Assembly (NCBI GenBank): GCA_964545875.1
Contig: CAZJHH010000006.1
Span: 161,699-225,698, forward strand
Direction: 5' to 3'
DNA from: DAIPKP01 sp964545875
Lineage (GTDB): Bacteria > Synergistota > Synergistia > Synergistales > Aminiphilaceae
Length of the DNA stretch: 64,000 nucleotides
This document shows positions 16,335 to 23,174 of the stretch, in pieces. The notes under the pieces are model-generated. The model was not told the origin of the DNA. It worked only from the letters and a program-made list of their open reading frames with translations, and made no database searches. The translations under genes were made by a program, and so were the position numbers. The first letter of the stretch is position 1; the number at the start of each line of letters is the position of its first letter.

Positions 16335-16769
16335 TCAGGGAATAATCCTGTATGTCGGCACAACTTCGGTATTGTTCTTTATCATCTGCCAGACCGGGCA
16401 AAGCGACTCCTCGGCAAGCCGGAGAGCTTTTTGCATATCCGTATCCGTTACGTCTTCCGATTTGAGAAGGTATTCCACAAAAATTTTCTCGAATTTTATC
16501 GGCGGTTCCACCCTCCGGATCCCTTTCGCATTCACTTCCAATCCGGATACGGTTTTGCCCATTTTTCGCAGCAGGTACACCAGGGCCGTGGCACTGCAGC
16601 CGCCAAAACTCATCAGCAACAGTTCAAGCCCGTTATATCCTTCTCCATCCCCTATGGGAGGAACATAATCAAAGGTAATCGGTTTATCCGGATTACCGCT
16701 CGAAATGCCGGAAAACTGCACCTTCTGATTTATCAACCGAACAGTTACATTCTCCTGAGGCTCGGGCAT
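16335..16769 (-). CDS. OsmC-family protein
   Basis: The 144-residue protein has the OsmC/Ohr fold: VQFSGISSG and DYVPPIGDGEGYNGLELLLMSFGGCSATALVYLL carry the first catalytic cysteine (C58), and EESLCPVWQMI the second (C124). These two cysteines reduce organic or lipid hydroperoxides in characterised members. It begins the minus-strand series OsmC, C_GCAxxG_C_C, DsrE. The start codon has GGAGGGAAAG upstream. A 10-bp inverted repeat (16803-16812 with 16834-16843) sits in its upstream region and could be an operator. Confidence 0.88.
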   Translation of the reverse strand: MPEPQENVTVRLINQKVQFSGISSGNPDKPITFDYVPPIGDGEGYNGLELLLMSFGGCSATALVYLLRKMGKTVSGLEVNAKGIRRVEPPIKFEKIFVEYLLKSEDVTDTDMQKALRLAEESLCPVWQMIKNNTEVVPTYRIIP

Positions 16770-16802
16770 GGCTTTCCCTCCGTTTCAAATACAATATAAA
16801 TG

Positions 16803-16843
16803 TACCCTTTTCTATAACGATATATTTGGTGCCGAAAAGGGTA
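16803..16843. repeat. 10-bp inverted repeat upstream of the OsmC gene
   Basis: TACCCTTTTC (16803-16812) and GAAAAGGGTA (16834-16843) are perfect complements with a 21-base AT-rich spacer. It lies between the hepT remnant and the OsmC start codon and could be an operator or the end signal of the hepT remnant. Confidence 0.4.
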
Positions 16844-16869
16844 AAAAATGGGTTTGATTTTCCTACAGT

Positions 16870-17034
16870 TTATTTGTCTTTCGATACGATGAGGCATTCC
16901 AACATCTCGACTAAAGGGAATACATCATTTTGGATCGTATGCCAAACGATACGCAGATCCACACCATCATACATGTGAATTGCCTGGTTTCGCATCCCAA
17001 TCATTTGCCGCCACGGAATCCAACATATGCGAAA
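16870..17034 (-). pseudogene. HepT-like toxin, C-terminal half only
   Basis: Translating the minus strand in frame with the stop at 16870-16872 gives a clear HepT/DUF86 C-terminus: WRQMIGMRNQAIHMYDG, then VDLRIVWHTIQNDVFPLVEML. This includes the RNxxxHxY RNase motif of HEPN toxins (here RNQAIHMY). No start codon or N-terminal half exists: the frame begins directly after the mntA stop codon, in the same phase. The toxin gene has lost its 5' half, presumably by deletion. It has no start in a normal ORF scan. Confidence 0.75.
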
Positions 17035-17346
17035 TCACGCTGCATAGACAACCTCCGCAGATTCCAAAATAGCCTGTCGGCGAAAAACATTTCGGCTGTT
17101 TTCCGGCCCCCGCCGACTCACGAGATCCACGGAACGGCCAAAAATACGTTTTAATTCATCTTCCATGGCAACCATATCAAACAATGAAGGAATCGCATCC
17201 CATGCAAAGGTCACCTGAATATCAATATCGCTCTGCTCTCCAAAATCCTTCCGTAGCACAGAACCGAATAACGCCAGTTCTCTGGTCTTCCAGGAACGGC
17301 AAAATGCATCAAGGGCTTCCCGGGGAATGTCTATTCTCGTACTCAT
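17035..17346 (-). CDS. MntA-type minimal nucleotidyltransferase antitoxin
   Basis: The 103-residue protein has the nucleotidyltransferase signature GS(28-29)...D40-x-D42 (FGSVLRKDFGEQSDIDIQV) and the MntA-type C-terminus SRRGPENSRNVFRRQAILESAEVVYAA. Characterised relatives AMPylate a tyrosine in the HepT RNase motif to neutralise it. Here the gene looks intact while the toxin next to it lacks its N-terminal half, so the antitoxin is orphaned or has acquired another role. Its RBS region overlaps a 47-base duplicate of the deaminase 3' end (17361-17407). Confidence 0.82.
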   Translation of the reverse strand: MSTRIDIPREALDAFCRSWKTRELALFGSVLRKDFGEQSDIDIQVTFAWDAIPSLFDMVAMEDELKRIFGRSVDLVSRRGPENSRNVFRRQAILESAEVVYAA

Positions 17347-17360
17347 TTACTTTTCCCCCT

Positions 17361-17407
17361 GACGATCAAACCATAAATCATTTCTACTTCCGGGTAATTT
17401 CCTCGCA
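17361..17407. repeat. Copy A of the deaminase 3'-end direct repeat
   Basis: This 47-base stretch matches 17851-17897 at 39 of 47 positions with an exact offset of 490. Copy B contains the last codons of the deaminase gene (CEEIIRK and stop); copy A preserves the same codons and stop without the rest of the gene. Confidence 0.7.
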
Positions 17408-17465
17408 CTTTATCTTTGCAAAGAAGCAAGACTGCAAAGTATTCCGTTTTTATACACCCTACAAG

Positions 17466-17798
17466 TTATTCGACCTTTTCATAAATTTGAAAGACATCAT
17501 TTATTTTCAAGCCTGCACGATAAATATACCAGACTTCTTTCTTATCAGGTGTTCCAACTACGACAATAGTTTTATCTTTTAATCTGAATTCCAAAACGTA
17601 AATTCCGCTACCCATATCCTTGTCCGGTTCTCCCAGTATTGATTCGACATAATCATAATGCAATTTTTCATTGAATTGAAACAAAAGGGGTATCACTTTT
17701 TCTGGTTCACGAGACGGCAACCCAACATCCCGTCCAATAATTGGACTTACCGAAAAAGCGAGCACAAGCAACAAAATTACCATAAAAATATTTTTCAT
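17466..17798 (-). CDS. Small secreted protein of unknown function
   Basis: From the ATG at 17798 the product is 110 residues with a signal peptide (MKNIFMVILLLVLAFSVSP). The mature part contains LGEPDKDMGSGIYVLEFRL and ends in VFQIYEKVE, reminiscent of small BamE/SmpA-like periplasmic folds (a 'LG.P' turn followed by strands), but I cannot assign it. A frame extending to 17864 overlaps the repeat and is not preferred. The gene sits alone between the two copies of the 47-base repeat and is AT-richer than its neighbours, which suggests insertion. Confidence 0.6.
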   Translation of the reverse strand: MKNIFMVILLLVLAFSVSPIIGRDVGLPSREPEKVIPLLFQFNEKLHYDYVESILGEPDKDMGSGIYVLEFRLKDKTIVVVGTPDKKEVWYIYRAGLKINDVFQIYEKVE

Positions 17799-17850
17799 TC
17801 TCACACTCTGACCATAGCAACGTAAGGAATCCCCACCAGGCTTTCTCTCT

Positions 17851-17897
17851 GACAAGAGAACCATAAATCGCTTCTACTTCCGGATAATTTCCTCACA
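17851..17897. repeat. Copy B of the deaminase 3'-end direct repeat
   Basis: This is the native copy. Its right part is the 3' end of the deaminase gene on the minus strand, and its left part is the sequence beyond the stop codon. See copy A at 17361-17407. Confidence 0.7.
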
Positions 17898-18452
17898 GGA
17901 ATCCCGAACCTGCTCATAGGCCTTCGCAAGCCTGGCGTAACGTTCTTCCAGACTTACTATACGCTCTTTCAGATCCTCCCTTTCCGGAGGAATCATCTTC
18001 CGCAGGCAGATAAGTTCGAGAAAGGCGTTTTTCTTGTTCGGCACGGTACAGCCGAAAAGCTCCTGCTGGATGCGGATGTCGTGGGGTATGGAAAAGAGAT
18101 CCCGGGTCTCTTCGAAACCGAAAAGGTAGTACACTTCGGGAAATCCCGCCCAGGCAAGGGCGGAGTAGCACATGGAACAGGGCTGATGGGTGGAGAGAAA
18201 AAGACACTCCTGGGGCCGGGGATGGAAAGACAGAGCGTAAAAGTCGTTCATGGTGGCGATTTCACCGTGCCACAGAGGGTTAGCACCCTCCCGGTTGGTT
18301 CCCGCCACCACGAGGGACCAATCCTCTTTAAGCAGTATTGCGGCTCCGAAGACCTTGTTCCCCTTGGGCACCTCCCTTTCCGTGAGAGGACAGATATCCT
18401 CCTCCATTACGGAAAGCAACCTCGCCGCAAGTTTTGCTTTTTCGGCGTCCAT
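17874..18452 (-). CDS. Cytidine/deoxycytidylate deaminase-superfamily protein
   Basis: The ATG at 18452 follows AGGGGG; 192 residues. The zinc-dependent deaminase signature is visible as HGEIATM and PCSMCYSAL, giving one His and two Cys zinc ligands and the catalytic Glu. The first motif is HGE where most family members have HAE or CAE. The long C-terminal helix (residues 150-192) is charged and coiled-coil-like. It may act on a free nucleoside or base such as guanine or cytosine; no pathway neighbour helps. Its last codons are duplicated at 17361-17407. Confidence 0.78.
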   Translation of the reverse strand: MDAEKAKLAARLLSVMEEDICPLTEREVPKGNKVFGAAILLKEDWSLVVAGTNREGANPLWHGEIATMNDFYALSFHPRPQECLFLSTHQPCSMCYSALAWAGFPEVYYLFGFEETRDLFSIPHDIRIQQELFGCTVPNKKNAFLELICLRKMIPPEREDLKERIVSLEERYARLAKAYEQVRDSCEEIIRK

Positions 18453-18528
18453 GACTCTTGAACCCCCTTTTTTCGCTTCTGTTTCGCTCTTGTTTTGCGA
18501 AACTGCGCTTTTTTCATCCACGCAGAAC

Positions 18529-18786
18529 CTAACGATAGATTTCCTTTCGGTGCCCGATTTTGACCACCCACACGGTCAGTTCATCATCTTGAATGGAATA
18601 GATGATGCGATAGATCCCAACTCGATATCGGTATCTCTCCTGACCACCGAGTTTCTTGGGACCGGGTTGACGAGGATTTTCCCCGAGGGATTCAATACAT
18701 GATAATATTTTTTTTAAATCCTTATCTGGAATGGATTTGACATCTTTCCAGACAGATTTCTTAAAAAAGATGCTATATCCGGCCAT
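18529..18786 (-). CDS. RelE/ParE-superfamily toxin
   Basis: The 85-residue protein has the RelE fold pattern: YSIFFKKSVWKDVKSIP, a helix pair, then RYRVGIYRIIYSIQDDELTVWVVKIGHRKEIYR, with the basic and aromatic residues typical of mRNA-cleaving RelE toxins (R, Y and a terminal HRKEIY). It overlaps the preceding antitoxin gene by 14 bases, the common arrangement for a type II module. It is probably a ribosome-dependent mRNA interferase neutralised by its partner. Confidence 0.85.
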   Translation of the reverse strand: MAGYSIFFKKSVWKDVKSIPDKDLKKILSCIESLGENPRQPGPKKLGGQERYRYRVGIYRIIYSIQDDELTVWVVKIGHRKEIYR

Positions 18787-19006
18787 CTTTTTTCAGCTTT
18801 TCAAGCATCTCTTTGTAACTGAACAGAGGTTCCTGACACCTTTGCTCGAAGACCGCAAGATCTTCCGCATCTTCAGCAAGGGCTTCCCTTACCGCATCGT
18901 TGATTATTTCCGACATGGAACGGGAAGTCTCCAGCGACTTCATCCGTAAAGCCCGGTGGAGGTCCGGCTCCAGGTAAATTGTGGAACGTTTGGATAGATT
19001 GGACAT
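18773..19006 (-). CDS. Ribbon-helix-helix antitoxin
   Basis: The 77-residue protein begins with a ribbon-helix-helix DNA-binding domain (KRSTIYLEPDLHRALRMKS, then a helix with RSMSEIINDAVREAL) and ends with a flexible acidic/basic tail that would bind the toxin. It precedes and overlaps the RelE gene. A palindromic site at 19041-19059, 35 bases upstream, is the likely operator for autoregulation by the toxin-antitoxin complex. Confidence 0.85.
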   Translation of the reverse strand: MSNLSKRSTIYLEPDLHRALRMKSLETSRSMSEIINDAVREALAEDAEDLAVFEQRCQEPLFSYKEMLEKLKKDGRI

Positions 19007-19040
19007 TTTCTCCCCTCCTCCCTTTTTTTGAAGGCAATAA

Positions 19041-19059
19041 CGTCATAGCGTCATGACGC
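19041..19059. promoter_or_regulatory. Candidate operator of the RelE/RHH module
   Basis: GCGTCATGACGC (19048-19059) is a perfect 12-bp palindrome, preceded by another CGTCAT half-site at 19041-19046. It lies upstream of the antitoxin start. Multiple half-sites suit cooperative ribbon-helix-helix binding. Confidence 0.5.
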
Positions 19060-19113
19060 CAGGAGGTCAATTTTTCCTTCCAGTGCCGCCCTTCCCTTGA
19101 GGATATGGGAGGG

Positions 19114-19131
19114 CTCCGCCAGAAGGCGGAG
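19114..19131. repeat. Short GC-rich hairpin after the ABC exporter gene
   Basis: CTCCGCC (19114-19120) and GGCGGAG (19125-19131) pair around AGAA immediately beyond the stop codon of the ABC gene. There is no T-run on the minus strand, so it is at best a weak terminator. Confidence 0.4.
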
Positions 19132-19134
19132 GGC

Positions 19135-20880
19135 TCAAAAAATTTTCTCGATCCCCTCGAACTGCATGTTGTAGTAGCGCGCGTAGAGACCCCCGCTTCG
19201 AAGAAGCTCCGCATGTCGCCCCCGCTCCAGAATGCCCTCATCGGTGATGACGATAATTTCATCGGCCTTGCGGATGGTACTGAGCCGATGGGCGATGACG
19301 ATGGTGGTTCTGTTTCGGGAAAGCCTTTCGATGGATTCCTGAATGCACCGCTCGCTTTCGTTGTCCAGAGCGGAGGTGGCTTCGTCGAGAATCAGTATTT
19401 TCGGATTTTTGAGAAACACCCGGGCGATGGCGATTCTCTGTTTCTGCCCTCCCGAAAGCCGTACTCCCCGTTCTCCCACGTAGGTGTCGTACCCGTCCTC
19501 CAGAGATACGATGAAGTCGTGGATGTTCGCATTCCTGGCGGCTTCCACGATTTCATCGTCCGTGGCGTCGAGCCTTCCGTAGGCGATGTTGTCCCTGAGG
19601 CTGCCGGAGAAGATATACACGTCCTGCTGCACCACGCCGATGGCGGAACGCAGGGAATTGAGCGTAAGAGAGCGGATATCCTTTCCGTCTATGAGCACCT
19701 TGCCTCCGGTAACGTCGTAGGATCGGGACAACAGCATGCAGAAGGTTGTTTTTCCTCCCCCCGAAGGCCCCACGAGCGCCATGGTTTTTCCGGCCTCGAT
19801 CTTTACATTGATGTTGCTGAGAACTTTTACCGTCCCCTCATAGGAGAAGGATACGTCTTTATATTCGATATGGCCCTCCACATTTTCCAGGGTCACCGCA
19901 TCCGGGGCATCCACGATTTCCGGGGGGGTGTCGAGAATTTCCAGAAAACGCCGGAATCCCGCATATCCCTTCTGGAACTGTTCCGTAAAATTGAGGAGCA
20001 GTTGTATGGGGTTCATGTAAATGTTGACGTACAGGGCGTAGAGGGCAAGATTCTCCACCGGGAGTTCTCCCCGGGCAATCGAAATGCCTCCGAAAACGAT
20101 GATGACGGTATAGAAAAGTCCCTGAAAAAAGGAGTTTCCCGCCATGTAGCCCCCCATGGCGTGGTAGCTGTTGTTCTTGGATTCGAGAAAGAGATGGTTA
20201 CTCTTTTCGAATCGCTCGTTTTCAAACCCTTCGTTGGCGAACAGCTTTACGACCCGGATACCGGAAAGGCTGTCCTGAACGCGGGAGTTCACGTGGGCTA
20301 TTCTGCGGCGGTTTTCCAGATAGATGGCCCGCATTTTCTTGTTTTGATAGAAGGAAAAGACGATCATGGCGGCGGTAAAGATGAATAGAACTGCGGTGAG
20401 CTTGACGTTCAGCATGAGAAGGATGATAAAGGAACCGGTGAGTTTGAGTACCGACATGAAAATGTTCTCCGGCCCGTGATGTGCAAGTTCGGATATGTCG
20501 AAGAGATCGGAGACGATGCGGGACATCATGTCTCCGGTGTTGTTCTTGTCATAATACGAAAAACTGAGCTTCTGGAGGTGAGCAAAGAGATCCCGGCGCA
20601 TGTCCCGTTCCATTCTGGCCCCCATGATATGTCCCCAGGAGGTAATGAAATACTGGGCGAAATAGCGGACCACGTACATGACCAGCAAAGCGGCGCCGAT
20701 ATAGCCGATAACTCCGAAAATATTCTCCGCCTCACCGAGGAAAAGCCCCCCCGCCAGGGTTTTGAGAATGAGCGGAAACGAAAGATCTATCACCGACACC
20801 ACCAGGGCACAGAATAAATCCATATAGAATAGAAACCGATAAGGTTTGTAGTAGGAAACGAATTTCTTGAAGGTACGCAT
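19135..20880 (-). CDS. ABC exporter, fused permease and ATPase (type IV/B-family half transporter)
   Basis: The start is taken as the ATG at 20880; a longer frame to 20931 lacks an RBS. The 581-residue protein has an N-terminal six-helix membrane domain (about residues 10-310) and a C-terminal nucleotide-binding domain with Walker A GPSGGGKTT, signature LSGGQKQR, Walker B ILILDEATSALD and the H-loop IVIAHR. It should act as a homodimer, exporting a lipid, drug or peptide. The arrangement resembles MsbA and multidrug exporters, but the cargo is unknown. Two copies of a 14-base repeat lie upstream (20965-21005). Confidence 0.92.
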   Translation of the reverse strand: MRTFKKFVSYYKPYRFLFYMDLFCALVVSVIDLSFPLILKTLAGGLFLGEAENIFGVIGYIGAALLVMYVVRYFAQYFITSWGHIMGARMERDMRRDLFAHLQKLSFSYYDKNNTGDMMSRIVSDLFDISELAHHGPENIFMSVLKLTGSFIILLMLNVKLTAVLFIFTAAMIVFSFYQNKKMRAIYLENRRRIAHVNSRVQDSLSGIRVVKLFANEGFENERFEKSNHLFLESKNNSYHAMGGYMAGNSFFQGLFYTVIIVFGGISIARGELPVENLALYALYVNIYMNPIQLLLNFTEQFQKGYAGFRRFLEILDTPPEIVDAPDAVTLENVEGHIEYKDVSFSYEGTVKVLSNINVKIEAGKTMALVGPSGGGKTTFCMLLSRSYDVTGGKVLIDGKDIRSLTLNSLRSAIGVVQQDVYIFSGSLRDNIAYGRLDATDDEIVEAARNANIHDFIVSLEDGYDTYVGERGVRLSGGQKQRIAIARVFLKNPKILILDEATSALDNESERCIQESIERLSRNRTTIVIAHRLSTIRKADEIIVITDEGILERGRHAELLRSGGLYARYYNMQFEGIEKIF

Positions 20881-20964
20881 AATGCCTTGAGATCTCTCCT
20901 TTTTTACCAAAAGCCCGTCGAGAATTTCCATGCTTTGAAAGCATTTCCCCCCCGGCCTTTGGCA

Positions 20965-21005
20965 TTTTTACGGGTTCCTGGAGCTCCTTTCTTTTTACGG
21001 GTTCC
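20965..21005. repeat. 14-base direct repeat upstream of the ABC exporter
   Basis: TTTTTACGGGTTCC occurs at 20965-20978 and again at 20992-21005, 27 bases apart, between the DJ-1 gene and the ABC exporter. It may be a tandem binding site for a regulator of the exporter or a small duplication. Confidence 0.55.
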
Positions 21006-21092
21006 ATTCTAGAGGGAAACCACAAAATGTAACGTGCCAGGCCCATCTCCTTTCGGGGTCCATCATGGAATTTTTCTTGAAATATCGAAAAG

Positions 21093-21728
21093 TTATCCTT
21101 TCGGTGCAAGGCTTTCCGCAAGGGCGTAAAAATATTGGGCATCCCCGGTCTGATGCAGCTTGTACCAGGCTTCGAGGGTGGTGTCATGAAAGACGTCGAG
21201 CTTTTTCAGAATGGCCTGGGCAAAATCGAGAGGAGCGAGTCCCGTGGCGGTGATGAGGTTGCCCTCGGTCACCACGGGCTGGGAACGATAGTGTGTTTCT
21301 CCTCCGTAGGCGGGGCAGACCGCCTTGAGGTATCCCAGATCGTTGCTGGTGTGTGCGCAGGCATCCAGAAAACCCCGGGCGGCGAGCCCCGCCGTGGCTC
21401 CGCAGATAGCCGCCACGGGAATGGAGGCATTCAAAAAGGCCCTCACCTTCTGAAATATGGGGTCGTGAAAAGCCTCCAGCCAGGTTTCTCCTCCGGGGAG
21501 AATGAGAATGCCCGCATCAGGCTCCGCGGCCTCCTGGACGGGCATATCCGGCGTTATCTTCAAGCCTCCCATGGTGGTGACGGGAGCAAGGGAAGCCCCC
21601 AGGGTCCGAACTTCGTATTTCTGAGCGGTATCTTTGAAAAATCGGCCCGAATGAAGCTCCGCCAAAACGTACCCCGTTTCCCAATCCGCCAGGGTGTCGA
21701 AAACATAGAGATAGGCGATCTTTTTCAT
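21093..21728 (-). CDS. DJ-1/PfpI-family (class I glutaminase-like) protein
   Basis: The ATG at 21728 follows GGAAGGGAAC; 211 residues. The DJ-1/PfpI fold is clear: IAYLYVFDTLADWETGYVL, AGILILPGGETW and the nucleophile elbow VAAICGATAGLAARG with the reactive cysteine. Family members include proteases, glyoxalase III and stress chaperones; this one resembles the YdeA/peptidase C56-like group. No operon partner is evident. It is transcribed in the same direction as the ABC exporter. Confidence 0.85.
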   Translation of the reverse strand: MKKIAYLYVFDTLADWETGYVLAELHSGRFFKDTAQKYEVRTLGASLAPVTTMGGLKITPDMPVQEAAEPDAGILILPGGETWLEAFHDPIFQKVRAFLNASIPVAAICGATAGLAARGFLDACAHTSNDLGYLKAVCPAYGGETHYRSQPVVTEGNLITATGLAPLDFAQAILKKLDVFHDTTLEAWYKLHQTGDAQYFYALAESLAPKG

Positions 21729-21832
21729 GGTTCCCTTCCTTTCTTCCGCAGAACGATTCTGCGTTCTCTCCCCCATCCGGCCCCTCGGCAGGATTCCGGG
21801 AATCCGCCGAAAGACGACGCACGCCGAAAAAT

Positions 21833-22378
21833 CTACCGGGTCAAAAAGGCCAGACCGTAATAATCGTTTCCGTTAAATTCGAACTCGTCGATCAAATCGA
21901 GATTCGCCTTTCTCGTGTGAGCCTGAAAGGATCGATCGTTGACCTTGTTGATGAAGGTGGTGCCGATGAGATACGTCGGGGCCATCATCTCCCGGCTCTT
22001 GGCAAAAAGCTTGGGAAAAGCCGAGGTGCCTCGAAGGGAAGTATCCACGCATACCGGGCCGTATTCATAAGAGTTTTCCGGGGTTATCCGGATTCCCTTG
22101 TAGGTTATCCGCTGAAACCGCTCCAGCATGTAATCGAACATGGGGCGCCCCTTGAAATAATTCCATCCTGCGGCAACCGCATATCCCAGGATTTTTTCCG
22201 ACTCTTCGATTACCGCCAACCCCTGTATGGATATAAGTTCTTTCACTTGTCCATGCGAAAGGGGGGTGGTGACGAAACCCTCTTTCTTCTGCTCCTCCGA
22301 AAGGTTCGTTACCAGGTTCAATTCCTGGAGTGCGAGAACCCCCTCGATATCTTCCACGGCAGCAGCTCGAATGTTCAT
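21833..22378 (-). CDS. GNAT-family N-acetyltransferase
   Basis: The 181-residue protein begins with IRAAAVEDIEGVLAL, the first GNAT strand and helix, and has an acetyl-CoA-binding-like segment YGPVCVDTSLRGTSAFPKLF. The usual R/Q-x-x-G-x-G/A loop is altered to SLRGTSAF, so it is a divergent member. It ends with FEFNGNDYYGLAF. The acceptor is unknown. It is 104 bases upstream of the DJ-1 start on the same strand. Confidence 0.72.
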   Translation of the reverse strand: MNIRAAAVEDIEGVLALQELNLVTNLSEEQKKEGFVTTPLSHGQVKELISIQGLAVIEESEKILGYAVAAGWNYFKGRPMFDYMLERFQRITYKGIRITPENSYEYGPVCVDTSLRGTSAFPKLFAKSREMMAPTYLIGTTFINKVNDRSFQAHTRKANLDLIDEFEFNGNDYYGLAFLTR

Positions 22379-22495
22379 ACGGTTCCTCTCCTTTTGTCTG
22401 GAAAAATTTCTCTTCCCGCATGGTGTCCATAGGGAAGTTCGAAAAAACCCGGATGTCCCTGTCTCCGAAAGAACACGGCACCCTCGGAATAGAAA

Positions 22496-22534
22496 GCGTA
22501 CCTGCCATCTTCCGGAAGGAGGCGGCAGGTACGC
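22496..22534 (-). terminator. Terminator of the rsgA-GNAT operon
   Basis: GCGTACCTGCC (22496-22506) and GGCAGGTACGC (22524-22534) are perfect 11-bp arms. On the minus strand the hairpin is followed by TTTCTATT. It lies 103 bases beyond the stop codon of the GNAT gene at 22637. Confidence 0.6.
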
Positions 22535-22636
22535 AAGACCGACCCGTCGTTATGGCATCGGCACGGAAGGGCTCCCCTTCGTATTCCGAAAAAAGGGCTC
22601 CGTCGGAACGTTCTTCATGAAATCCTCAGAGGCGGT

Positions 22637-23173
22637 TCATCCTCCAAAGCCGAAGGCTTCGGGAAATTCCACTTCTCCTCGTACGTTCTTCAGGGCGCTT
22701 TCCGCGAGCTCGCATGCCAGAAAGGCCTCGTCGGGGGCTTCCATGGGCAGGGTGATGCCGAAGGTGCTTGCCCGGAGATAGCCAAAACGGGGATAGTATG
22801 CGGGATGTCCCACCAGAAGAACCGAGGAGTACCCGAGATTTCGGGCCGCTTCGTGCCCTGCCAGGATGAGTCTTCCTCCTATGCCCCGGCGCTGCATCTC
22901 CGGAAGCACCGAAAGAGGAGCGAGCATGAGGGTGGTATGGGTCATCTCCTCTCCCCTGATGGTGAGCTCCGTAAAGAGAATGTGCCCCACCAGGCTGTCC
23001 TCCGCCAGAGCCACAAGAGAAAGCTCGGGAACGAAGACGGGGCTTTCTCGAAGCCGCACCACCAGATTCTGCTCGTCATGATCCGCCAGGGGCATGTCTC
23101 GAAAGGCCTCCCGGACCACGTGGTACACCCTGGAAAAATCTTCCGGAGTTTCCCGGCGAATAAGGAGGTTCAT
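22637..23173 (-). CDS. GNAT-family N-acetyltransferase (YhbS-like)
   Basis: The ATG at 23173 lies one base beyond the rsgA stop codon, so the genes are translationally coupled; a longer frame runs into rsgA. The 178-residue protein has a well-formed acetyl-CoA loop, LSVLPEMQRRGIGGRLILAG, and the following VLLVGHPAYYPRFGY, characteristic of the YhbS-like group. The substrate is unknown. A terminator follows at 22496-22534. Confidence 0.85.
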   Translation of the reverse strand: MNLLIRRETPEDFSRVYHVVREAFRDMPLADHDEQNLVVRLRESPVFVPELSLVALAEDSLVGHILFTELTIRGEEMTHTTLMLAPLSVLPEMQRRGIGGRLILAGHEAARNLGYSSVLLVGHPAYYPRFGYLRASTFGITLPMEAPDEAFLACELAESALKNVRGEVEFPEAFGFGG

Positions 23174-23174
23174 C

